Origin: CAIQPS01 sp963721365 | Lineage (GTDB): Bacteria > Actinomycetota > Thermoleophilia > RBG-16-64-13 | Assembly: GCA_963721365.1 (NCBI GenBank) | Contig: CAVRJE010000023.1 | Location: 186,001 to 250,000, forward strand | Direction: 5' to 3' | DNA: 64,000 nucleotides | Shown: piece after piece, positions 28,934-37,888 of the stretch | Layout of the letters: each line of letters begins with the position of its first letter | Numbering within the stretch: position 1 is the stretch's first letter | Position numbers and translations under genes: made by a program | Notes under the pieces: generated by a model | Databases searched by the model: none | The model's input: the letters and a program-made list of their open reading frames with translations, nothing else | Told to the model about the DNA's origin: nothing

Positions 28934-30478
28934 CAGACGAAGGCCAGCCGACGATGGTCGAGCCGCAGGGACAGGGCCTCGGCCAGGTGCTCGGCCGACA
29001 CGTCCTCGAGGCCATCGAGGTCGGCGATGGTCCGGGCAAGACCGGCGACCCGCACGTACGCCCGCCCGCTCAGCGCGTCGCGCACCAGAGCCTGGCGCAG
29101 CAATGATCGTGCCTCGAGCGTGAACCGGTTGCGGGTTTCGGCGGAACGTTGCCCGTTCTGCGCGGCCCGCTCTTCGCGCTCCCGGCGGAACTCCCGAGCG
29201 GCCGTGACCCGCTCCCGCACCGCGGCGGAGGGTTCCAGCGCCGACCGGTCGTCCAGAGCGGCGAGCGTCAGCGGCGGGACCTCGATGAGGGCGTCCACTC
29301 GGTCGAGCAGAGGGCCGCTCACCCTGGCCCGGTACCGCTCGATTGCGGCGGCCGGACATCGGCACGGCTTCGTGGGGTGCCCCAGATAGCCGCACGGACA
29401 GGGGTTCATGGCGGCCACCAGCGTGCAGGCGGCGGGGAAGACGGATGTACCGGAGCGCCTGGAGATCACGACACAGCCTTCCTCCAGGGGTTGGCGCAGC
29501 GACTCGAGAGCGTCCCGCGAGAACTCCGGGAACTCGTCGAGAAAGAGCACGCCGCGATGCGCCAGGCTCACCTCACCCGGACGCAGGGTCATTCCGCCGC
29601 CGACGAGCGCGGCGCGCGAGGCCGTGTGGTGCGGCGCTCGGAAGGGCCGTTCCTTGATGAGCCCCGCCCTGGTGGCCTGCAGACCCGCGGCGCTCCACAC
29701 CCGGGTCACGTCCACGGCCTCGTCCCGGGTGAGATCCGGCAGGATGCCGGGCAGCCGGCGGGCAAGCATGGTCTTGCCCGCCCCCGGGGAGCCGACCATC
29801 AGCAGGTGGTGTCCGCCGGCGGCCACGATCTCCAGGGCCCGCTTGGCCTGATGTTGGCCGAGCACCTGGTCGAAGTCGAGCATCTCCCCGGCTGCCCCGG
29901 GCGCCGCGCCTTCTCCGCGGGACCGCAGCCAGCGCCGGCCTCTCTCGAGCACCCTCTCTCTCCGGCCACGTCTCGTGCCACCCGGACGGCCTCCGCCAGC
30001 GAGCGCACCCCCGCGACCGGCATCTGCGCCACCTCCGACGCCGCCGGCAGCCCCTCGATGGGGGTCACAGAAGGCGGACACCCACTCCGCCGGCCGCTTC
30101 GGCGACCGACACCATGCCCCGGGTGGGCCGCACCAGGCCGTCCAGCGACACCTCTCCCACCGCCCCGATGTCGCGGACGGCCTCGGGGGGCAGGTACCCG
30201 CAGGCCGCAAGAGTGGCCAGCGCGACCGGCAGATCGAATCCCGAGCCCTCCTTGGGCACGTCACCCGGGCTCAGGTTGATGGTTATCCGGCGGGTGGGCA
30301 GCGGAAGCCCGCACGACGCCGCGCCCGAGCGCACTCGCTCCCTCGCTTCGCGGACGGCCGCGCCGGGAAGGCCCACGATGGTCACGCCCGGCAGGCCGTT
30401 GCGGGCATGGGCCTCCACGCGGACGGGCACGGCCTCGATGCCGACGAGAGCGAAGCCCCAGACCGACGCGACCGACAT
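28933..30478 (-). CDS. comM: YifB/ComM family Mg-chelatase-like AAA+ ATPase (frame-broken)
   Basis: About 515 residues of the YifB/ComM family; in naturally transformable bacteria ComM is a helicase promoting branch migration. The N-terminal LonC-like domain reads FALVGIEAVPVRVEAHARNG, then INLSPGDVPKEGSGFDLP. After two breaks (about 30065 and 29960) the AAA+ domain has LMVGSPGAGKTMLARRLPGI, RPFRAPHHTAS, the Walker B GVLFLDEFPEFSRDALE, and the PCPCGYLGHP Cys-rich insert with CRC. The C-terminal Mg-chelatase domain is complete. The gene order yraN-comM-dprA is common. Confidence 0.92.
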
Positions 30479-30500
30479 CAGCCCCACCCCTGCCCGACCA

Positions 30501-30895
30501 TCAGCCGCCGCCCTCTCCGAGGATGTCCTTGACGTGCTCGAGGCTGCACGGCAGGCCGAAGCCGTCCAGGGCGACCACGACCGCGTCGAATCGCAGCGAG
30601 CACGGCAGCAGCCCCCGCTCCGACAGCCACCACATGGCGGCCGCCCGAAGCCTCCGGGCCTTGCGCGGACCGATGGCTTCAAGGCCGAGCCGTACTCGTC
30701 GCCCGAGCGGGCCTTGACTTCGACGACCACGACCTGCGACCAGGTGCGGCAGACGAGGTCGAGTTCACCCAAGGGCGTCCGTTGATTCTTGGCGAGCACG
30801 CGGTACCCTCTCTCGGAGAGGAAGGAGGCCGCGACCTGCTCGCCGGTGCGGCCGCGGACCACACGGTCGAGGCCGGAGCGGGCATCATCGATCAA
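30501..30895 (-). CDS. yraN: YraN / UPF0102 endonuclease-fold protein (one frame break)
   Basis: A small protein of about 131 residues with a Holliday-junction-resolvase-like nuclease fold. The motif GRTGEQVAASFLSERGYRVL, then TPLGELDLVCRT (the GELDLV block with catalytic acids) and VVVVEVKARSG (the E-x-K block) define UPF0102. A missing base near 30685 breaks the frame, and the family match resumes at LEAIGPRKARRLRAAAMWWL. TTG 30895 is chosen because AAGGAGG lies 4 bases upstream. The biological role is unproven. Confidence 0.85.
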
Positions 30896-30949
30896 CTCTC
30901 CTCCTTCGGCAGTGCGTACGGACAACTCCAAACCGGAGGCTAGTGCAGA

Positions 30950-31804
30950 GTGGAGCGCCAAGAGTCCGACTTTGGTTTCACTGAGGCGCAGGCGGCGGCC
31001 TTCGCCGGCGAGGTGTGGGACCACCACAAACGCAATCGCCGCGACCTGCCCTGGCGCCGCACCCGCGACCCCTACGAGATCCTGGTCTCGGAGGTCATGC
31101 TGCAGCAGACCCAGGTCGCCCGGGTGCAACTCAAGTACGGCCGGTTCCTTGCGTCGTTCCCCACCGTGCATTCGCTCTCGGCGGCGCCCGTGGCCGACGT
31201 CCTCGCCGCCTGGTCCGGCCTGGGCTACAACCGGCGGGCGCTGTCTCTGCACCGGGCGGCGAAGATGACGGTCGACCGAGCACGAGGGCCGCATCCCCAC
31301 GTCCCCTGCGGAGCTGCGGCGGCTTCCCGGGGTCGGTCCCGCTACGGCCGCGGCGGTCTCTGCGTTCGCGTTCGGCCGGCCGCAGCCGTTCATCGAGACC
31401 AACATCCGATCGGCCTTCATCCACTTCTTCTTTCAAGAATCAACGTCCGTGTCCGACGCCGACATCCTCCCTCTCGTGGAGAAGACCATGGACCGGGACG
31501 ACCCCCGCGAGTGGTTCTACGCGCTTATGGACTACGGCGTCTGGGTCAAGAAGACCTACGGCAACCCTAGCCGGAAGAGCAAGCACCACACGGTCCAGTC
31601 GCCGTTCGCCGGCTCGCGGCGCGAGATGCGAGCGAGGGCTCTCGAGGCGCTGCTGGCGATAGCCCCCGGACCGCGACGGCGGACGCCGTGCGCACCATGC
31701 TGCCCGGTCCCTCCCGCGACCTGGACGAGCTGGTCTCGGTCCTCGACGATCTGGCCGGGGAGGGGTTCTTGAAGAAGGAGACGGAGGGCTACCGCATCGC
31801 CTGA
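30950..31804 (+). CDS. MutY-like HhH-GPD DNA glycosylase without iron-sulfur cluster (frame-broken)
   Basis: A plus-strand glycosylase of about 285 residues in the endonuclease III superfamily. The N-terminal half from GTG 30950 has RDLPWRRTRDPYEILVSEVM and LQQTQVARV, the MutY-type opening. The helix-hairpin-helix LRRLPGVGPATAAAVSAFAFG follows after a break near 31283. Where MutY normally has D-G-N with the catalytic aspartate, this protein has RPQPFIETNIRSAF, that is Glu-Thr-Asn. No C-x6-C-x2-C-x5-C cluster follows; the domain continues NPSRKSKHH. A further break lies near 31665. It converges on rnhB with a 16-base overlap. Substrate specificity is uncertain. Confidence 0.78.
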
Positions 31805-32528
31805 TCGGAATCCCGCGGATCGGCGGGCTCCGGGCCGTCGTCCCACAGCTCGAGTTGAGGGCAGGCCACGCCGCGAAAGCTGAGGCGGTGGATGGCGCAC
31901 GGGCCCGTGGACCCGCAGGGCCTCCCTGTGGCGGCCGGTGGCGTAGCCCACGTGTTCCTCGAACCCGTACTCGGGGTACTCGACGGCCAGCGACCGCATG
32001 AGCCGGTCACGCACCACCTTCGCCACCACCGACGCCGCCGCGACAGCCGCGCTCTTGTAGTCGGCCCCGATGATCGCCCGGGCGTTGAGTTCCGGACGCT
32101 TGAGGTCGAAGGCGTCGACCACGGCCAGCGAGTACTCGCCGGCGAGCGAGTCGAGCGCCGTGCACAGCGCCGCGAGGTTGCAGCGATGCAGTCCCACCCG
32201 GTCGATGGTCGCGGGCGAGAAGGCCACGCACGACACGCGCGCGGCCCGCTGCAGGACCAGCGGATACGCGGTCTCCCGGGCCTCGCGGGTCATCAGTTTC
32301 GAGTCGGTGAGCCGTTCGAGGCCGCGAAAAGGTGCCGAGGAGTAGTCGAAGACGACCGCCGCGGCCACCAGCGGCCCGGCCAGACAGCCCCGCCCGGCCT
32401 CGTCCGTCCCGGCCAGCCGGAGTGTCAGGTGCCTCGCCGTCGCGCGCCGCGGCCTCCTCCAGGAGGTGCCGGTCGAAGCGGAAGGGATCGGAGGCCCGTC
32501 CGGCCCTTCTGGCGCCGCCCGGGGCCAT
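31789..32528 (-). CDS. rnhB: Ribonuclease HII (frame-broken)
   Basis: RNase HII of about 246 residues, which removes ribonucleotides from DNA. The catalytic start LAGTDEAGRGCLAGPLVAAA is reached after a break near 32440. The middle part is intact (LTDSKLMTREAR, AVVDAFDLKRP, GADYKSAAVAAASVVAKVVRD with conserved aspartates). A second break near 31920 precedes the C-terminal HRLSFRGVACPQL. It starts at ATG 32528, 10 bases after lepB. The order rplS-lepB-rnhB is common in Gram-positive bacteria. Confidence 0.92.
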
Positions 32529-32538
32529 CCCGCGACTA

Positions 32539-33143
32539 CTAGAGTCCGCCGATGCGGCCCAGAGGCCAGTACACGGCGAAGGCCTCACCCATGATGGCAT
32601 CGAGGGTCACCGGGCCAAACACCCTGCTGTCGCCGCTGTTGTTGCGGTTGTCCCCCATGGCCCAGACGTATCCGGGCCGATGGTTGTCTCAGGGTAGTCG
32701 CCCTCGATGGGGTACTCCTTGACGTACGGCTCGTCCTGAGCCACCCCGTTCACGTAGAGCGCTCCGTCGTGCACCGCGATGGTATCTCCCGCCACGGCGA
32801 CCACCCGCTTGATGAACGGATCCGAACCCGGCCGTCCGGGAGGGTGGAACACGATGACGTCGCCCCGCCGGGGAGGGTGGAAGTGGTAGACCAGCCGGTT
32901 GACGAGCACGCGGTCGCCTTCGACCAGCGTCTTCTCCATCGAGGGCGAGGGAATGGCGAAGGGCTTGACGATGAACTGCTGGACCAATAGCGCAAGAACA
33001 AAAGCCGCCGCCACGATGACGACGACTTCTATCACCCACCTGAATGCGCGAGTCCGGCCTTTTGCCTGGATCGGCGGGGACGTTTCCTCCCCGTCGCTGG
33101 TCGGTCCGGGTCCGGTCAGAGCTCCGGAATCGGGTTCACTCAT
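32539..33143 (-). CDS. lepB: Signal peptidase I, copy A (one frame break)
   Basis: A type I signal peptidase of about 200 residues. A disordered N-terminus and one membrane helix (VVIVAAAFVLALLVQQFIV) precede the catalytic serine in PSPSMEKTLVEGDRVLVN and the catalytic lysine in FIKRVVAVAGD. After a break near 32683 the conserved MGDNRNNSGDSR box and a hydrophobic C-terminus follow. It is the downstream member of a pair flanking rplS. Both copies keep the Ser-Lys dyad, so both should be active. Confidence 0.93.
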
Positions 33144-33159
33144 CCGGCCCTCACTCCCC

Positions 33160-33501
33160 TCAGACGCGCTTCTCCTTGACGCGGGCTTTCTTGCCCAGCT
33201 TCTCGCGCAGGTAGTAGAGCTTGGCCCTGGCGACGTCACCGATGGCCATGACCTCGATCTTCTCTATCTTGGGAGAGTGCACCGGGAACGTCCGCTCGAC
33301 GCCCACACCGAACGACTGCTTGCGCACGGTGAACGTCTCGCGCGCCCCCTCGCCTTGCTTCTTGATGCAGAAACCCTGGAAGACCTGGATGCGCTCCCGG
33401 CTCCCTTCGACGACCTTGAAATGCACCCGGACGGTGTCGCCGGATTTGAACGCGGGGAGATCCCGGAGTTGCGCCCGCTCGAATTCTTCTATCGCACCCA
33501 T
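33160..33501 (-). CDS. rplS: 50S ribosomal protein L19
   Basis: A 113-residue L19 of the 30S-50S interface. It is typical throughout: AIEEFERAQLRDLPAFKSGD at the N-terminus, KVVEGSRERIQVFQGFCI in the middle and GDVARAKLYYLREKLGKKA near the end. It has its own predicted promoter (33572-33600) and lies between two signal peptidase genes. The frame is intact. Confidence 0.97.
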   Translation of the reverse strand: MGAIEEFERAQLRDLPAFKSGDTVRVHFKVVEGSRERIQVFQGFCIKKQGEGARETFTVRKQSFGVGVERTFPVHSPKIEKIEVMAIGDVARAKLYYLREKLGKKARVKEKRV

Positions 33502-33571
33502 GTCTTTTACCTAACCCTGATCCTTGGTCCTGCGCCCACCGAAGTACGCCATCTGGCAGAAAAGTCAGCAG

Positions 33572-33600
33572 ACTTTAGAGCATCGGGCACCCGTTTGCAA
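33572..33600 (-). promoter_or_regulatory. Promoter of rplS
   Basis: On the minus strand TTGCAA (33600-33595), a 17-base spacer and TAAAGT (33577-33572) form a good sigma-70 promoter, giving a leader of about 65 bases before rplS. It follows the hairpin at 33611-33635, so rplS can be transcribed independently of the trmD-lepB genes upstream. Confidence 0.6.
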
Positions 33601-33610
33601 CCCGCCTCGC

Positions 33611-33635
33611 CCGGGAAGGCGGCCCGCCTTCCCGG
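33611..33635 (-). terminator. Strong hairpin between lepB copy B and rplS, possible U-less terminator
   Basis: A perfect 11-bp stem, CCGGGAAGGCG / CGCCTTCCCGG with a 3-base loop, begins 3 bases after the lepB stop on the minus strand. There is no T-tract. Such hairpins end transcripts in some high-GC bacteria, and a promoter for rplS follows at once, which supports a boundary here. Confidence 0.5.
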
Positions 33636-33637
33636 TG

Positions 33638-34249
33638 TCAGAGCGTCTTCCAGTGCCGGATGGGCCAGTAGACCACGAAAGCGCTGCCGATGATCGTGTC
33701 GGTGGAGATCGGCCCGAAGAGCCTGCTGTCGCCGCTGTTGTTGCGGTTGTCGCCCATGACGAACACCTCGCCGGCGGGTATGACCGTCTCGGGCATGTCG
33801 CCTCTGAAATCCTGTTCGAGAAGATACGGCTCGTCCTGAGCCACTCCGTTCACGTAGAGCTTGCCCCCCGAGATGGCCACCCGATCGTTCGCTATGGCGA
33901 CGATCCGCTTGACCAGGTCCTCGTCGGGATTGATGGGCGAGTGGAACACCACGATGTCGCCCCGGGCTTCGTCCCGAAAGTGGTAGGAAAGCCGATTCAG
34001 CAGGATGCGATCGCCCTCCTCGAGCGTCGGCCTCATGGAGACCTGGTGGATCGTGAAGGGCTTGACCAGGAAGGCCTGCACCAGCAGGGCGATGGCGAAG
34101 GCGGCCGCGACGATCACCACGATCTCGACGACCGTCCCCAGGACGCTCGACTTCTTCTCCTTGGGCGTCGCCGATGGGACCTCCCCCGGCCGGGACGGCT
34201 CGTCGGCCGGCACTCCCTGCCCGGGATGCTGGTCGAACTCCCCGCTCAC
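33638..34249 (-). CDS. lepB: Signal peptidase I, copy B
   Basis: A second type I signal peptidase, 203 residues, intact. It has a polar N-terminus, one membrane helix (IVVIVAAAFAIALLVQAFLV), the serine in IHQVSMRPTLEEGDRILLN, the lysine in LVKRIVAIANDRVA and the MGDNRNNSGDSR box. The GTG at 34249 overlaps the trmD stop (GTGA). It is closely similar to copy A 0.5 kb away, which suggests a local duplication around rplS. Streptomyces has four tandem copies downstream of rplS. Confidence 0.95.
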   Translation of the reverse strand: MSGEFDQHPGQGVPADEPSRPGEVPSATPKEKKSSVLGTVVEIVVIVAAAFAIALLVQAFLVKPFTIHQVSMRPTLEEGDRILLNRLSYHFRDEARGDIVVFHSPINPDEDLVKRIVAIANDRVAISGGKLYVNGVAQDEPYLLEQDFRGDMPETVIPAGEVFVMGDNRNNSGDSRLFGPISTDTIIGSAFVVYWPIRHWKTL

Positions 34250-34947
34250 CCGGCGCCCTCCCTCGAGGCCCACGGCGATGGCCGCGCATTCTGCAGGCGC
34301 CACCTGGCGATCGCCGCGTGGTCGCCGCTCACCAGCACCGCCGGCACCTCTGCGCCCGCGTACTCCCGGGGCCGGGTATAGTGCGGGTATTCCACCATGC
34401 CTTCCAGCCCCGCGCTGAACGACTCCTCGAGCACGCTGTCCTCGTTGCCGAGAGATCCGGGCAGATGGCGGACCACCGCCTCGATGACCGCCAAAGCCGC
34501 CACCTCCCCTCCGGCAAGCACGTACGGGCCTATGGAGAGAGAGCCGGTCGCGAACAACTCCTCCACCCGTGCATCGAAGCCCTCGAAGCGGCCGCATAGC
34601 AGCACCAGGTCGCGCTCGCTCACGGAGAGAGCAAGCCCCACGCCGTGATCGAACGGCCTTCCTCCCGCGGCCAGCACGTACACGTCCCGCGAATCTCGGA
34701 CGGTCGTGGCCGGGACGCCGAACACGGCCTCCATAGCCATTCCCACGATGTCCACCCGCGTGACCATGCCGGGCCCACCGCCGTAGGGAGAGTCGTCCAC
34801 TTCATGGTGCGGCAAGGGACTGTATTCGCGGATGTTGTGGATGCCTATCGTCACCGAGCCGGAATCGATGGCGGCGGAGACGGGATGCTGCCGCACAAAC
34901 CAGCCGAAGGCATCGGGGACCAGGGTGAAGACGTCGATCCGTTTCAC
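34246..34947 (-). CDS. trmD: tRNA (guanine(37)-N1)-methyltransferase
   Basis: A 233-residue TrmD, the trefoil-knot SAM enzyme that methylates G37 of tRNA and prevents frameshifting. Motifs: IDVFTLVPDAFGWF, DDSPYGGGPGMV, LLCGRFEGFDARVEE and the knot SIGPYVLAGGEVAALAVIEA, then GSLGNEDS and VEYPHYTRPREY. The GTG at 34947 overlaps the rimM stop. The frame is intact. Confidence 0.97.
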   Translation of the reverse strand: MKRIDVFTLVPDAFGWFVRQHPVSAAIDSGSVTIGIHNIREYSPLPHHEVDDSPYGGGPGMVTRVDIVGMAMEAVFGVPATTVRDSRDVYVLAAGGRPFDHGVGLALSVSERDLVLLCGRFEGFDARVEELFATGSLSIGPYVLAGGEVAALAVIEAVVRHLPGSLGNEDSVLEESFSAGLEGMVEYPHYTRPREYAGAEVPAVLVSGDHAAIARWRLQNARPSPWASREGAG

Positions 34948-35546
34948 GACGGGCCGCCGCCGTCGGGGCCCTCCGCGTCGGTCAACTGTTCCCCGCTCGG
35001 AGCGCCGGAGATGCTGACGAACTCGGGGTCGACGACCAGATAGCCCGCCTCCATGGCGACCACGGGGACGGCCGCCCGCACGAACGGCACGAGCGCTTCG
35101 CCCCCGGCCTTGAGCGAGACGACCAGGATCGCGTGGGCCGGAGAGTCAAGCGCGTCGACGATCCGGCCCATGACCGATCCGGAGGGATCGCGCACATCGA
35201 GGCCGATGAGGTCGAACGGGTAGAACTCGTCCTCTTCCAACTCCGGTAGTTCGTCGGATCGGACCTCGAGCACATAGCCGCCCAGAGCTTCGGCCCGGCC
35301 GCGATCCTCGATCTCGCGGAAGGCGACGATGGGGAACGCCTCGTCGCCCCTGACGCTCTCGACCGTCAGAGGCACCTGCTCGGGCAGCCGCGAACCGGCC
35401 ACTCCGGTCCGCCCGGGCCGCGCGTGCAACTGGGCTCCCGGTTGGAACCGTTCGGGGTTGTCCGAACTGAGCGACACCCGCACCTCTCCGTGTACGCCGT
35501 GGGGCCGGGATATGCGCCCCACCTCGATCCACTCGGGCCGCGGCAT
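34944..35546 (-). CDS. rimM: Ribosome maturation factor RimM
   Basis: A 200-residue RimM that binds S19 and helps mature the 30S head. It has the N-terminal beta-barrel (EVGRISRPHGVHGEVRV) and the PRC-barrel part (EEDEFYPFDLIGLDVRD, then VPFVRAAVPVVAMEAGYLVV). The C-terminal 20 residues are acidic and Gly-rich. It is coupled to trmD by a four-base overlap. About 170 gene-free bases separate it from khpA. Confidence 0.93.
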   Translation of the reverse strand: MPRPEWIEVGRISRPHGVHGEVRVSLSSDNPERFQPGAQLHARPGRTGVAGSRLPEQVPLTVESVRGDEAFPIVAFREIEDRGRAEALGGYVLEVRSDELPELEEDEFYPFDLIGLDVRDPSGSVMGRIVDALDSPAHAILVVSLKAGGEALVPFVRAAVPVVAMEAGYLVVDPEFVSISGAPSGEQLTDAEGPDGGGPS

Positions 35547-35630
35547 GCCGGCGCGCTCAGACGCGAGCCGGAGTGAAGGTACGCCGGCAGGCTGCGATGG
35601 ACGCGGATGAGGCTAGGACGCAGGAAGCGT

Positions 35631-35647
35631 CCGTAGCGGAGCTACGG
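35631..35647 (-). other. Perfect short hairpin in the khpA-rimM gap
   Basis: A 7-bp stem CCGTAGC / GCTACGG with a 3-base loop lies in the 174-base gap between khpA and rimM. There is no T-tract on either strand. It may be an RNA processing or stability element of the ffh-rpsP-khpA-rimM transcript. The rest of the gap shows nothing recognisable. Confidence 0.35.
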
Positions 35648-35720
35648 GCGCGCCCGAGGACAACGCATCGTACCGTACAGTGCAGACTCGGCGGCCGCAG
35701 CCTCACTTCGTATCGCGTCC

Positions 35721-35951
35721 CTAGTCCGCGATCTCGACTGTGGCCTGCCTGCCGTCGCGCACGGCGCTCGCTTTGACCACCGTCCTGATGGCCCGCGCTA
35801 TGCGGCCCTGCTTGCCGATGACCTTCCCCACGTCCTCTTTGGCGACGGTCAGCCGCAGCAGCACGCCGTCGGCCGTGTCGATCTGCTCCACCCGGACTTG
35901 TTCCGGATGGTCCACGAGCGACCGGGCCAGGAATTCGAGCAGCTCTTTCAA
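35721..35951 (-). CDS. khpA: KH domain RNA-binding protein KhpA
   Basis: A 76-residue single-KH protein of the KhpA (YlqC) family. The GxxG loop is in VGKVIGKQGRIARAIRT. It begins at TTG 35951, directly after the rpsP stop, so translation is probably coupled. KhpA proteins bind RNA with KhpB and affect cell division and elongation in Firmicutes. The rpsP-khpA-rimM-trmD order is conserved. Confidence 0.93.
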   Translation of the reverse strand: MKELLEFLARSLVDHPEQVRVEQIDTADGVLLRLTVAKEDVGKVIGKQGRIARAIRTVVKASAVRDGRQATVEIAD

Positions 35952-36194
35952 CTAGACGATTCCTTTAATACTAAAAAGTTTGCGCACCGTATCGGAAGGT
36001 TGAGCGCCATTCTTGAGCCACTCCTTGGCCCTGGTCTCGTCAACGTCGATCGTGGACGGATCGGTCTGCGGGTTGTAGAAGCCGATGTTCTCGATGAAGC
36101 GGCCGTCACGAGCCCGCCGGGAGTCGGCCACCACGATGCGGTACGTGGGATGTTTCTTGCTGCCCCTGCGTGCCAGTCGTATCGCTGTCGCCAT
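35952..36194 (-). CDS. rpsP: 30S ribosomal protein S16
   Basis: An 80-residue S16, needed for assembly of the 30S body. It is typical along its length: IRLARRGSKKHPTYRIVVAD, then GRFIENIGFYNPQTDP and WLKNGAQPSDTVRKL. It lies 17 bases after ffh and directly before khpA. The frame is intact. Confidence 0.97.
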   Translation of the reverse strand: MATAIRLARRGSKKHPTYRIVVADSRRARDGRFIENIGFYNPQTDPSTIDVDETRAKEWLKNGAQPSDTVRKLFSIKGIV

Positions 36195-36211
36195 TAGTCA
36201 CCTCCTCCCCT

Positions 36212-37547
36212 TCAACTCGGGTTGCCGAACATCTGGAAGGGATTCTTCGGCATCCTGCCCGATCCCAACTGCTTCATCATCTTCTGGACCTGCTTGAACT
36301 GGTTGAGCAGTTGGTTGACGGAATGGATATCCGAGCCCGCCCCGGCGGCGATGCGCTTGCGGCGGCTCCCGTTGATGATCTCGGGATGGCGGCGCTCCTC
36401 CGGCGTCATCGCGAAGATGACAGCCTGGATCTTGTCGAACGCCTTGTCGTCGACCTGGAGGCCTTTGAGCTTGTTGGACAGGGATACCGGGGATCATGCC
36501 GATGAGGCTCGACAGCGATCCCATGCGCCGTACCTGCTGGATCTGCTCGAGGAAGTCGTCGAAGGTGAAGGTGCTCTTGCGCAGCTTCTGCTCGAGCTCG
36601 CGCGCCTTCTTCTCGTCGATAGTGCGTTCCGCCTTCTCGATGAGCGAGAGGACGTCGCCCATCCCCAGGATCCGGGAGGCCACCCGGTCGGGGTGGAAAT
36701 ACTCGAAGTTGTCGAGCTTCTCGCCGCTGCTGGCGAACTTGATCGGCTTGCCGGTGACGGCGCGGACCGACAGGGCGGCGCCACCGCGGGCATCCCCGTC
36801 CATCTTGGTGAGGATCACTCCATCGAACTGCACCCGCTCCTGGAACTGCAGCGCCACGTTCACCGCGTCCTGGCCGGTCATGGCGTCCAGGACCAGGAGG
36901 ATGTTGTGCGGCTTCACCGTGTTGCGGATCCGGGCGATCTCTTCCATGAGCTTCTCGTCGATGTGCAGACGGCCGGCGGTGTCGATGATGAGGACGTCGC
37001 GGCCCTTCGTGCGCGCCCATTCCACCCCGTGCTTGGCTATGTCCACCGGATCGGCTTTGTTGCCCTCGTCGTACACGGGCACGCCCAGTTGGTCACCGAG
37101 GGTCTTGAGCTGGTCGATGGCAGCCGGCCGGTACACGTCCGCCGCCACCAGACCGGGGCTCTTGCCCTCGGAGAGCAGGAACTTGGCCAGCTTGCCGCAG
37201 GCTGTGGTCTTGCCGGAGCCCTGCAGGCCGACCATCATGATGACCGTCGGGGGGCGCGGGGAGAAGGTCAGCTTGGTCGAGGCCGACCCCATGATGGCGG
37301 TCAGCTCTTCGTTCACGATCTTGATGAACTGCTGTACCGGGGTGAGGCTCTCGAGGACCTCGGCGCCTAGCGCCCGTTCCTTGACCTTGTCGACGAACTG
37401 CTTGACCACCTTGTAGTTGACGTCCGCCTCGAGCAGGGCGAGACGGATCTCGCGGGCGGCCCGCTCCACGTCTTTCTCCGTGAGCTTGCCCTGGCCTTTG
37501 AGGCCGTCCAGAGCGGTCTGCAGCTTATCTGAAAGGGTTTCGAACAC
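36212..37547 (-). CDS. ffh: Signal recognition particle protein Ffh (one frame break)
   Basis: The SRP54 GTPase of about 445 residues that targets membrane proteins. It has the N domain from GTG 37547, the G domain with VGLQGSGKTTACGKLA, LVAADVYRPAAIDQL, IIDTAGRLH and LTKMDGDARGGAALS, and the M domain. A break near 36490, in the linker GMIPGIPVSNKLKG, shifts the M domain to a frame reading MTPEERRHPEIINGSRRKRI and ending in the Met-rich KMMKQLGSGRMPKNPFQMFG. A good promoter lies 75 bases upstream. Confidence 0.95.
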
Positions 37548-37620
37548 CTGTCACCTTGTCGTCGCCGGGTGCATCGCGGGCACCGCTTCGCAGCGGCCCC
37601 CATGCGGCCGCGAATGAGGG

Positions 37621-37648
37621 AGTTTACCGTCGGGCAACCTCCAGTCAA
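37621..37648 (-). promoter_or_regulatory. Promoter of the ffh-rpsP-khpA-rimM-trmD operon
   Basis: On the minus strand TTGACT (37648-37643) is 16 bases from TAAACT (37626-37621). The transcript would start near 37612, about 65 bases before the ffh GTG. It is divergent from the two-component operator at 37773-37816. Confidence 0.65.
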
Positions 37649-37772
37649 ACGCAGGCGGGGATGGGACATGCGGGCTCGCCAACGGCCGCATGAGTGTGAC
37701 ATGACCAGCCGCAGTTGTCCCCATCCGCCCGTCGCTTCAAAGCATGCTCGCAGACGACCTTTTACCTTCCTA

Positions 37773-37816
37773 TGACAAACCGCTGACGGTCGTCTGACAA
37801 AAGTCTGTCATGCTGG
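37773..37816 (+). promoter_or_regulatory. Four 11-bp direct repeats upstream of the two-component operon, OmpR/PhoB-type operator
   Basis: TGAC or TGTC tetramers start at 37773, 37784, 37795 and 37806, exactly 11 bases apart. The units are TGACAAACCGC, TGACGGTCGTC, TGACAAAAGTC and TGTCATGCTGG. OmpR/PhoB-family regulators bind head-to-tail on 11-bp direct repeats, and a regulator of that family starts 73 bases downstream, so an autoregulatory operator is likely. Within it TGACA-N6-TGTCA also forms a dyad. No clear -10 is seen downstream. Confidence 0.65.
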
Positions 37817-37888
37817 GGAACGTAGCTGATCCGGCAGCAGGGGACGAGCGGGTGGCGTGAACGAGTTGCCGCGCCAGAGGAGGGCCGG

